This document shows positions 54,440 to 64,000 of a stretch of DNA of 64,000 nt, piece after piece. Below the pieces are notes generated by a model that saw nothing but the letters and a program-made list of their open reading frames with translations, did not search any database and was not told the DNA's origin. The position numbers and the translations under genes were made by a program. The DNA is from Agriotes lineatus. Its lineage: Eukaryota > Arthropoda > Insecta > Coleoptera > Elateridae. Within the stretch, counting starts at the first letter, position 1. Each line of letters opens with the position of its first letter. The DNA lies in the NCBI GenBank assembly GCA_940337035.1, contig CALNHX010003276.1:62001-126000 (forward strand). Direction: 5' to 3'.

Positions 54440-55006
54440 GGAATTTGGTAACGCCTTTTTTATTACGAAATTTGAAGGAACACATTTTTTACTTATGATA
54501 AGCTAATTTTGGAGTTTACGTCACATGGCCAAAAACTAAGATAAACAATTTTAAAATTGCAAAATACTAAATTTAATTTTAAAAGGTATGATTTTACGTT
54601 TTTATTAATGACAGGAATCAATAAAAACCATGTCGATCGTCTTGGCTACTGTCAGGCAGACAACGGTGCATAATTTGAACATTTAATTTAGTTTTTTTAA
54701 GTTATCATTGCAATTAAATTTAGTATTTTGCAAGTTGTTTTCTTAATTTTTGATCATGCGACCTATACTCAAAAATTAGCTTAGCGTAAGTAAAAAAATG
54801 CGTTCTTTCAAATTACGTAATAAAAGAAGGGGGTTTCCATAAAAAAATCGATCACGTCATACCTCCTACGCAGGTCACTCTATATGTATAGATTTTATTT
54901 GAAAAAATGTGCAAATAAAAATAAAAATCGACGGGTCCCAGCGTTTTTTCCAAAAGTTATTCCTTGAATTATTAATGAATTTATCCGCTACTTTATGAAA
55001 GCACTA
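54440..55006. repeat. Palindromic repeat R1, copy 2
   Basis: Aligns with positions 110-696 of the window in the same orientation (for example AAAATTGCAAAATACTAAAT, GACAGGAATCAATAAAAACC, and the tail TTTTTTCCAAAAGTTATTCC). Clear divergence, and the outermost left arm is degraded. Ends where MITE E begins. Confidence 0.82.
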
Positions 55007-55008
55007 TA

Positions 55009-55244
55009 CCGCGTGTCCACAGAAGTACGCACCATAGAGGTAAGATAATGCTAATAGAATATAAATATCAACCAGTGCTGTGACCACCGTCCCTTTTCTT
55101 GTACCATTTATAACAATATTGTTTCATACAGTGGCGAGTCAGAAGCCAGAAAACAACGTTTTTGCGTGCCGGCGATCACAGCATTAGCCGATCTTTCGAT
55201 TCTATTTGGTTATCCCTATGGTGCGTCCTCCTGTGGACACACGG
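55009..55244. mobile_element. MITE E (TA-flanked)
   Basis: Ends CCGCGTGTCCACAGAAGTAC and, inverted, CCGTGTGTCCACAGGAGGAC, followed by GCACCATAG in both. Flanked by TATA on each side. 236 bp, no ORF. Inserted at the end of R1 copy 2. Confidence 0.88.
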
Positions 55245-55631
55245 TATAGAAGTAAATTTATAGTTTTATGTAGCACATCAAATGAATACAAGAATGTTTA
55301 AATTTTACTAGGCTGGGTGCTTAGTAAAATTAATGATTTAAATATAATACACAATGTATTTTCCATAAATAATGGAGATACATACAGGCATTTTTGTTAT
55401 GCTCTAATAAATTAAAATAATTATACATATATATATATATATACAAGAGCATCTGATTGAATATTTGTTAATTAAAGTGACATCCAATAATTAACGTGTT
55501 GTTATTTGGCACCTGTCTGATCAGCATCCTAGACTATGGTGCAGATAACGTAAGAAGTTGCTGTAAAACTGTAAAGTTCGTCTATTAGCTGTATCTTATT
55601 GCTTCTGGAAATAGTAGTTTATTTATCTAAA

Positions 55632-55763
55632 ACGAAAAGTGACATTTTAAAGGACGAGAAAGTTCTTTACGGCCGGAGTGTCAGCCGAGGACGGAATACG
55701 AAAAGTGACATTTTAAAGGACGAGAAAGTTCTTTACGGCCGGAGTGTCAGCCGAGGACGGAAT
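55632..55763. repeat. 66-bp tandem duplication
   Basis: Two perfect-looking head-to-tail copies, each starting ACGAAAAGTGACATTTTAAA and ending CGAGGACGGAAT. The period is divisible by three, so an open frame with a 22-residue repeat runs through it (55599-55781). No family recognised, and I do not call it a gene. Confidence 0.93.
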
Positions 55764-56304
55764 TACTTGGGAGGACCTTGAAAAACACTTTTCGTTCGTG
55801 GTGAATACAACGGTTTATTTCATACTGCAAGTTGAATGAATTTTAAATAAAAAGTTGTAACTCATTTCAAATTTCATGTACTTGAACTTTAAAATTTTAC
55901 TTTAAAATACTGGACTTAAATGTTCCATTTTTTGTACCATAAATAATACGAAAAATGGCATTTTTGACATCAGTATGAAATAAACAAGATTTATGGCCAA
56001 CACATTGAACTATGTAGTTACTAATAATTAATTACCTGAAATAAGATGGTAAATGTTATTCACAAATGCTATCAAATTCTGAGATTAAGTAAACTGTCAA
56101 CGTACAATTCATGTTAAAGAAATAACGTAACGGGTATTAAGTTTAAATGGAAAGAGTTGTTGCAAATCTATTACATTTATAAAATGCAGTCTCAACTTGA
56201 GAAAGTTTCAAGTAAAAATTGATACTAAGCTAGTATATAAAATGACATAACACCGGATTATTTAATAAAACAAAAGAACTATCCTTTATCTAATAGATTT
56301 GTCT

Positions 56305-56580
56305 GTCCGGGACGCTGTTTCAGCAGCCAAACCGTAAGAGGTAGAGAAAAAAGTTATAAAAGTTATATGTTTGGAATGGTCATGTCAGGTCAGGAACCGA
56401 ATTTCAGTCACGTGACACTTCCGGTTTTCGAGAAATAACGTGATTTCTGTCCGTCCGGGCCGCTGGTCCGTCCGGGACGCTGTTTCAGCAGCCAAACCGT
56501 AAGAGATAGAGAAAAAAGTTATTAAAGTTATATGTTTGGAATGGTCATGTCAGGTCAGGAACAGAATTTCAATCACGTGA
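56305..56580. repeat. 165-bp direct duplication
   Basis: GTCCGGGACGCTGTTTCAGC at 56305 and again at 56470. Similarity continues through TTATATGTTTGGAATGGTCA and ATCACGTGA. The second copy is shorter at its 3' side. Few substitutions separate them. Confidence 0.88.
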
Positions 56581-56766
56581 TTTTAAAAATATTATTGTTT
56601 TTATTTAATACGCGTTCTATTTGAAAAACGGTCTTTTTTGTTTTATTAAATGAGACATTTGTCTCACTGGTTGCTAGTATAATATAATAAAATAAGTCAA
56701 CCTGATATTTAGAGTAAAAATTAGAGCATGATTTTGCAGAGCGTAAAGTTAAAATACACGTAAAGC

Positions 56767-57045
56767 TGGGGTCGGTCACTCAGTGGTTAAGCATTCTGAC
56801 TATTGATCTAAGGTCGCGAGTTCGATCCCCGGTCGCGATGATTTTCTTTTAAATAAAAAATCGGATGAAAGCTTCTACAGAATGCCATCATTCGGAAGTG
56901 ATGTAAAGCCGTGGGTGACATGTTACTATCATGTGTAGCATGTAAAAGATTCCTTGCTAGTGTTGGAACTCCTTAGTCTCGGCATAATTCTAAGTACTAA
57001 GGTGCCTGGTACTCTGCATGCTGAGACCTTATTCAGGTAAATGAC
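56767..57045 (+). mobile_element. tRNA-derived SINE 2
   Basis: The head has an A-box-like GGTCACTCAGTGGTTAAGCA and B box GAGTTCGATCCCC (56771-56832). A tRNA-unrelated body follows, ending near TGCATGCTGAGACCTT. The acceptor stem is not paired. The body differs from SINE 1. Confidence 0.72.
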
Positions 57046-57723
57046 ATTCATTCATATGCTACCAGATAGGTCAGAGCAATATGCACCATCATTATCACCA
57101 CCACAAAAGCCTAGACTGCAGGAAATAAGACACAAAAACAAAGATGTTGAGATTGCAAATGTATCTGAATTTCATAATTGTTAATTTTATATTAGTTGCA
57201 CTTATAATTGCAGATATATTGTAATATTTTGTCGTACTGTTCACTATTGCCAGAAGTCTGTAGTACATCTAGTGCACACGTTCCGGGGAAATCTGTAAAT
57301 GTATTTATAAGTATTTTCAAAATAATTCCTTATATAAAAAATATGCACTGGCAACGAAAATTCATGTTTAAAAATAAAGAAAATTTAACGAACTACATGA
57401 ATTACATGAAATATGAAGAAAAAACTGAGCATAAATGTTTTATTGTAGTAGTATGATATGTTATTACTTTTATGTGCATGCTAACGATTCCTGCATTTAC
57501 AGATTGAACGAGTTGCCTATGTACAAACTGTTTCACTTATTATTTTCAGAAATGAAGTTTTGTATAAAAAATAGATTCACGTATTTTTTAAAGTCTTTTT
57601 GTAAGATCTTTAACATGCCATTCTCAGAGAGGAGACATGGTACTCCAAGTTAGGTAGAAAAAGAATAAGAAGTGGAAATAAATACATACAGAATGAAGCA
57701 GAAGCGTTGAAGCCTGTATGTAA
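57046..57723. other. AT-rich stretch, no gene seen
   Basis: Two open frames of 72-82 codons (57208-57653) show no recognisable motif and sit in AT-rich sequence. Confidence 0.4.
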
Positions 57724-57737
57724 TCTATATATATATA

Positions 57738-58585
57738 CCGGGTGTCAACGAATTTATTAGACAAGTCATATTTTCTAGAGTATTAGATGTATTAAAATGA
57801 GATTTGGTATAGGTAAATGGTATAGGGAGAGGACAGTTTTCGCATATTTTTCACTTTCCGGTCATTTCCGGTTTCACCGGAAATGGCTCCGATTTCGAAT
57901 TTTTAAATGGAACACCCTGTATATTTTTGCATATTTGGATTTCTGAGACAATTTTGGAGCAGAATGTGACATTTAAAAAAGTTTTAAGCCTACTTGATTT
58001 TTTTAGAGCCACTTTTAATATGGCATCTAGGTGGCCATGATCAGACGCAAACTAATCTTAAGACCTCAGGTGATGTCAGAAAATTACAATCGCAAAGTTT
58101 TAGTGATTAGTATGATAGATAGGAATAAGACAAGTTGGCAAAAGCACGTTTTTTCTTTAACTATTTTTTTTCAAATGGCGACCCTTTTTTGACAAGCACT
58201 TTCCGAAAAGAGGATTTTTTGGCGAATCTAACGATACTAATTTATTTGCGATTGGATTAAAAATAAGCTCATAAGTTAAATATTTCTAAGCAAAATACTG
58301 GATAATAATTTATTTACTTTTGCCAAGTGTGCCATGGATAAGTTTTTAAAATGTCAGATGCTGATCCAAAATTGTCTCAGAAATCCAAATATGCAAAAAT
58401 ATACAGGGTGTTTCATTTAAAAATTCGAAATGGGAGCCATTTCCGGTGTAACCGGAAGTTACCGGAAATTGAAAAATATCCGAAAACTCTCCTCTCCCTA
58501 TACCATTTACCTATACCAAATCTCATTTTGATACACCTAATACTCTAGAAGTTATGACTTGTCTAATAAATTCGTTGACACCCGG
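57738..58585. mobile_element. Foldback/MITE element in the Helitron 5' end
   Basis: Inverted arms of about 245 bp: CCGGGTGTCAACGAATTTAT and, at the right end, ATAAATTCGTTGACACCCGG. Pairing extends through CCGGAAATGGCTCC-like text, ACACCCTGTATATTTTTGCA and ACAATTTTGGA. Flanked by TA within TATATATA. The middle (57985-58340) is not inverted and has no clear ORF. Confidence 0.9.
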
Positions 58586-59005
58586 TATATATATAAAACT
58601 GAAAGTCCTGACTCACTCACTCAGTCACTCACTCACTCATCAACGCCCAACCCAAACCCTTGGACCTAGAAAGCTGAAATTTTGCACACAGGTTCTCTTT
58701 ATGATGTATACAAGGAATAAGGAAGGATATTTCGAAATTCAACCCCTAAAGGGGTAAAATGGAGGTTCCAATTTTGTATGGAGAAATAATATTAAATAGA
58801 CATTTCGACTTAAAACTTCGTAGCAGTACTCCTAAAATCAAATAAGCAAACATGTATTTCGTGATTTTCCGAAAATCAACCCCTTAGGGGGTGAAATGGG
58901 GTAAATAAGCCTAAAATACGATATGGGTGTCGCTGTTGAGGTTTTTTGGAACGTTGCTTGCGAAAATGGAATTTATTTTTAAGTCTAAGACGGTGGACAT
59001 GACAT

Positions 59006-59347
59006 AAGGGAAGGGACAGGACGGGACGGTACTGGACGGGACTGGACTGGACTGGACGGGACAGGACGGGACTGGACGGGAAGGGATGGGACGGGACTTG
59101 ACTGGACGGAAGGGACGGGACCGGACGAGACGGGAGGGGGCGGAAAGGGAAAGAAAGGGATGGGATGGAAGGGAAGGGGGCGGGACGAAAAGGGAAGGGA
59201 CGGGATGGGACGGGACGAGACGGGACTGGACGGGACGAGACGGGACGGGAAGGGACGAAACGGGACGGGGCGGAACGGAACGGTACGGAGATGTGGACGG
59301 AGAAAATGACGGGGACGGGGACGGGGATAGGATGGGATGGGATGACA
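59006..59347. repeat. GGGAC minisatellite
   Basis: About 340 bp of 5-bp units GGGAC/GGACT/GGAAG with scattered variants. It is strongly purine-rich on the + strand and creates spurious arginine/glycine- or serine/proline-rich open frames on both strands. Located just before the Helitron 3' end. Confidence 0.95.
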
Positions 59348-59417
59348 GAAAATAATTGGTCATTATTAATATACAAATAACGAACCTCGCGCGAACGAAG
59401 TCGCTGGTAACAGCTAG

Positions 59418-61660
59418 TGTCGTATAAACATTGCTGAAGTTTTTAATTATTTATAAGCTCGTGTAAAATAGACTTTTAAATGAATACGAGGGTTACACTA
59501 ACAATGTTTGATATAAAATATAACCACATATTTTTTAATTGTTGGAAATTATATCGGTTTCTTAAATCTCAAGAATTAGCATGATTAAGTGGAGATACAT
59601 TTCTTCCTAGGAGTATTGTGGTAGTTCAAGAATGAAAATAAAAGAAGAAGAAGAACTACAATTTTCTTATGGTGCGGTATAAATATAGTTAAAGTTTTCA
59701 ATCTGAATTGTTTAAAATTACATCAAAATGAAGTTTCGTTTTAAGATCGTATGCACACACTCAACATTGAGCGAATCTCAAAAATAACAATGTAAACATT
59801 TCTATTCTAAAAAACCATCAACGTCGTACTGGTTTTCGTTACATAAGTTTTGTTTAGTTACAGAATAATGTTCGCGTAAATCAGGTAATTGCGCGCCTGT
59901 AGCACAGGCAACTTATATAACACTACGCCAAATTTGCCCTCTCAGCTTCCTTGATTATTTCTTTTTCGTGACGTAGTAAAAGTAATGGCATCAATGGTTC
60001 ACCTGTAATATAAACTATTATTACTAATACAATATATAGATGTTAACTTTCAGATAGCGACAACTAAAACGTGAAGATGTTCAGTTTTTGGTGTATTTAC
60101 ATAGAGCATTGGAAATTGGTATGAACAATTAGTGGCACTAACTATTGCTTTATACTTACAAAACGGCATTTTGAAAATGTCTCACCACTAAATGTAAAAC
60201 TCTTCAATCAATTTTTACAATTTAGAAAGTACATGAATAAACTGATATTTTTATCGCTACGTATATACATTAAAAGTTAGAATGTTTAGACTAGTGCACT
60301 TAAAACATACTACCAATTTGTTCTAATATAGTTGAAAGAGGTATAAATTGAAAGTGGCCAAATGAAATAAAAAAACATTCATTTATTTTAAAGACATGAA
60401 GATACTACAGGATAGAATATATAATATTCCAAATTGGTAATAATTAATTTTAAGGAGAATTACCTGTAAGATACATGATGTCCCAGGATTGCTGTTACAA
60501 GAAGTATGATCCACAAAAAAAAAATTAAAATTGCCATTTTCTAATTTAGCTCTGCTTGGTTTGAAATTCATTTTTCGTGTATATTAGATTTTTGTAAATT
60601 AATACGACCATGGCTAGATAAAGTACCTAATCCATTCATATTGCAGAATAAAGTTTCTAAGAAAAGTTGTTTAGAATATACAATTATGACTTACTTTTAT
60701 AAAATTTCCATGTCATATAAGCACACTCACCGAATTATTTCTAGACGAATATTTAATATTCATACAAAACACTGTAATCATCAGCTCTAAAAAATTATAT
60801 ATATTTAATAACCCTTTGCACGGCTAATTAATGTTATTAAATTGTTGTAACTGCAGTGCTATCTGTAGAATTCTTATGACACAATTTTAAATTGTAGATT
60901 TCATAACTTTATTCATACTGAAACTAGGGTCGCATTTGTCTTCTATCTTATAATTTTCTACAAAAAGCTTCTCTTTACAATATACATATTCTATTCTTAT
61001 AATTAGACATTTAAGTTTTTTACTATATTTATGAGAATTTATTATTTTGCGTAATTCGCCACCTAACTTGTTAAAAAGAACATCGAGTGTCACGAAATAC
61101 ATTTTCTTCAAACATTTCAAACATTTTTAGTTTGAGTGTTCATTTAATTTTGATTAACATCAGGTTTAGTACAAAACTCTATGAATGAGCACAAGCAATA
61201 ACTAGTGCTCGAAAACTGTATTTTACGTACTTAGCGGTATTTAAAACCTTAATAGTGATGATATACGTTATAATATTTTTAAAAAATCGGCTGTATACTT
61301 GTCAAATTTAAATTGATATTGCAAAATTAATGACCATTAGGGAAAATAAAAAACACTTAGTTGTAATAGTATATTAAGTTACAAGATCGGTAAGTGCCAT
61401 AGAACAGGCCTAGAAAAAGTTAGAGAAACGAGCCCCTAGGGTCGAGTTTTCCTATTGTTTGAGGTCTGTTCCAATAAGGCCCTTAACGATCGAGTCTTGT
61501 ATAATATTTTTTGCCATATCAACTTATAAAAATAAAAATACCATTGACTATTCAACTCACCCCCTTCAAGTTAACTATTCACCAATCATAATTTAGTATT
61601 TATGTCATTTGCCACCAATCAGCGTAAAATTGTGCAACAATTCCGCTAGCGGAGTTTTAA
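59418..61660. other. AT-rich intergenic sequence, no gene seen
   Basis: Very AT-rich with only short spurious frames. A GAAGAAGAAGAA run occurs near 59643. Nothing recognisable as an exon or element. Confidence 0.45.
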
Positions 61661-62386
61661 TGACAATTTTTTTCTCTTCCTGTGACATTTATTTAACTTC
61701 CTGTAAAATTAATCAAATATGATATTAGAAATGTCAAATTCGACAAACAATTTATTTAATGTCAACAGATTTTTATTTTCAAAGAGAACGTGATAAAATT
61801 GATTAATTACTAAGAAATGTCAATTTTGTTCGTTGAATAGTTCTTCAAATGCCGCTTGCAGCCGACGAATTGCATGAATTTTTGTCAAAGTGTTTATTCG
61901 TGTTTATTGCTTCAAACTTGGTTTCGTGCTGTCGCACTCGACCAATTTATATCGAAGCAATAAACACTCATACACTTTGACAAAAATTTTCGGCAATTCG
62001 TCGACCGCTCGCGGTATTGTATATGACAATTTTTTTCTCTGCCTGTGACATTTATTTAACTTCCTGTAAAATTAATCAAATATGATATTAGAAATGTCAA
62101 ATTTGACAAACAATTTATTTTACGTCAACAGATTTTTATTTTCAAAGAGGACGTGATAAAATTGATTAATTACTAAGAAAAGTCAATTTTGTTCGTTGAA
62201 TAGTCCTTCAAATGCCGCTTGCAGACGACGAATTGCATGAATTTTTGTCAAAGTGTTTATTCGTGTTTATTGCTTCAAACTTGGTTTCGTGCTGTCGCAC
62301 TCGACCAATTTATATCGAAGCAATAAACACTCATACACTTTGACAAAAAATTTCGACAATTCGTCGACCGCTCGTGGTATTGTATA
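61661..62386. repeat. 363-bp tandem duplication with internal hairpin
   Basis: Two head-to-tail copies (61661-62023 and 62024-62386) starting TGACAATTTTTTTCTCT and differing at about ten positions. Each has an inverted repeat: GACGAATTGCATGAATTTTT and GTCAAAGTGTTTATTCGTGT return inverted as ACACTCATACACTTTGAC and CAATTCGTCG. A GTCGCACTCGACC loop region separates the arms. Confidence 0.93.
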
Positions 62387-64000
62387 TGAATATTACAAAT
62401 ATTGTTTGTCTAAATAAAGCGCCTGATTGTGATTTCTATAGTAACCTAACACAAAACAATTTTCTAGAACAGTCCTAAGACTGTGATATTCATAACGGGA
62501 TTGTTATTTTGTTGTTTTTATACTAACCAACAAGCATACGGTAAGGCAAAAAATACATTAATTAACAGTAATGAGGAAAATGGTCAACACAGACAATCAG
62601 CGTAAAGAAAAAGAACTAAGATGAAAATAACGAAATTGAAGACAAGCTATATAAAGATGGTGGAACCAAATTTTGAATAAAAGAATAACGAATAGTTTTT
62701 TAGGTGTTGTAACTTGACATCTATCAATAGATAAAGCTATTAGGTTAATTTGAGGAACAAATTTTAGAAGCTGAAGAAAGAGTACACAGAAAATTAAGAA
62801 AATGGAAGGGTTATATTGCAAGAAGGAAGTTAAAGAAAATATAACATCATTAGGAAAGCTAATATTTCTCCATTTAGTGAAATGCAGTTTTATTTATTTT
62901 ATTTTATTACATGTAGGTATATTAATTTTATTCAATTTTGATAGTTCAAAGTGACATTATTAACTCCGTAACAACCTTCATAAACAGTATATTATTCACA
63001 AGTGAAATAAAAGTGTTTTAATTCACTAGCGAATTAAAAAAGTTTAAATGTAGAACAACATGTTTTTATTATTTCTACAAATATTTTGTATTGTGCAATA
63101 CGTATATAATTACTAAAATTTAGATCAAATCGACAATGAATGGGCAAATCAGTATCGTGATTTGAATATTTTTTAATATTTTATTCAAATTTTTCCCAAT
63201 ATTGAATAAAAACATATACGCCACGTAAATTAAACATTTATTGACATAAAGATATGATCTCACTCGTACTACGTGCTCGGGAGCTCAACATCTTTTCGTG
63301 AATAAACATATGTTTAATTCACTTGGTGTATAATATTTATGATGCCACTACATTTTACAGTTATTGCTCCAAACTTATTGCAAATTAACAGTCAATATGA
63401 GAACAAACAGGGAATGCAAATATTTCATCTGTCCTTAATTATCTTAGACATTTGTTATTTTATAAGAATATATGTGAAAGTCGTTTATAGAGCAATTCAT
63501 TTATCTGTACATTTATTAATGACATACAACGGCTTCCTCAAATTATGATTTCTTCAGTTAATTAAATAAAATACTTTACCATCAGACCCCACTGATCTGT
63601 AGTAGTTCGATAATCAGCAAATACTGCTACGTTAAATAATCAGTCGTCCTTAATCAATCTTCAGTGGCCAAGGTCGAAGCCGTAGCAGTTAATGAATTAA
63701 GGAAGTTGAATTATCTTGGTAGGAAATGATTTTATATCCCTTACTACAGTTGAAACAACTCAGATTACTAAGTTGTTTTCGTGGGAAGCAACGGCTCTTG
63801 TATTTTTTCATTGTCCTGGTCCCTCTCTACACAAATCAATTAATCTGCATTGGTCCTAAAAAGCGCTATTCTTAGTAATTATAGGAAAGCTTTTCTATTT
63901 GGGTGCAGCAGATTCATTGCACAATGTTTAAACATTTTTTTTAAATTTAGAAGCACTTGTTTGAGACATTGCGGGGAATACGATTTTTGTACATTTTGAA
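62387..64000. other. AT-rich intergenic sequence, no gene seen
   Basis: No element ends, exon or RNA gene recognised up to the window border. Confidence 0.45.

Larger units (their letters stand above)
57724..59417 (+). mobile_element. Helitron with a foldback insertion and minisatellite
   Basis: The 5' end A|TCTATATATATA is split by a foldback element (57738-58585). It resumes TATATAAAACTGAAAGTCC and CTGACTCACTCACTCA, the usual insect Helitron start. It ends CAGCTAG|T (59414-59417), after a short GCGA...TCGC hairpin. Block 58889-59007 matches the Helitron at 9165-9753. No Rep/helicase gene. Confidence 0.78.

Noticed and set aside
57208..57653. Two open frames of 72-82 codons
   Set aside because: AT-rich, no motif, no conserved-looking composition, no splice partners seen.
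58876..59376. Long serine/proline/arginine-rich open frames on the - strand and arginine/glycine-rich ones on the + strand
   Set aside because: They are produced by the GGGAC minisatellite; all frames of such an array stay open.

Overview
The window is a piece of an AT-rich insect genome. A beetle or a true bug would fit, but the species cannot be fixed from the sequence. The one clear host gene is an MRP4-type ABC transporter (ABCC subfamily) on the + strand. Sixteen exons can be joined with intact frame and GT/AG borders from 11574 to 28446; only the N-terminal exon(s) are missing, presumably upstream. The joined exons give TMD1-NBD1-TMD2-NBD2, about 1361 residues, ending in a stop codon and an AATAAA signal. 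Two introns carry most of the insertions: a 7.9 kb intron in the TMD1 region and a 3 kb intron in the TMD2 region.

Almost everything else is transposable-element sequence, much of it nested. 1-11.5 kb: a palindromic repeat, a mariner-like transposase fragment, a Jockey-like LINE fragment cut off by a foldback element whose arms are arrays of TTAGGCGC-type units, a MITE inside a MITE, and a short Helitron. 13.9-20.4 kb (ABCC intron): a decayed endonuclease/RT LINE of about 5 kb broken by a MITE-in-MITE and by a deleted mariner, then a THAP-domain fragment. 23-27.4 kb: several TA-flanked MITEs and foldbacks between exons.

30.6-42 kb: a hAT-like 'GGGATGCACCGATA' element with a tRNA-derived SINE inside, and next to it an 8 kb element with inverted ends and near-perfect 8-bp target duplications (33749-41812). 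The 8 kb element holds a broken P-type (THAP) transposase on the - strand, a TTAA-flanked piggyBac-like MITE and, most interesting, an apparently intact 2.4 kb TTAA-flanked element. That element has 433-bp inverted repeats and one 425-residue ORF combining FEN1/PIN-nuclease-like acidic motifs with a cysteine-rich CXC-like domain.

42.5-50 kb: a non-autonomous hAT with a perfect 8-bp duplication, a Jockey endonuclease fragment, and a nearly intact Ty3/gypsy retrotransposon (short 128-130 bp LTRs, gag, pol). Its gag-pol overlap contains a classical GGGAAAC slippery heptamer followed by a potential stem. 50-64 kb: AT-rich intergenic DNA with an almost perfect 53-bp-arm hairpin, LINE RT remnants, a second copy of the first palindromic repeat, more MITEs, a SINE, three tandem duplications, and a Helitron with a foldback element in its 5' end and a GGGAC minisatellite near its 3' end.

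Only the transporter is clearly a host gene. The TE ORFs are self-serving. The intact ones (CXC/FEN-like ORF, gypsy gag and pol) suggest recent activity; the rest are decayed.
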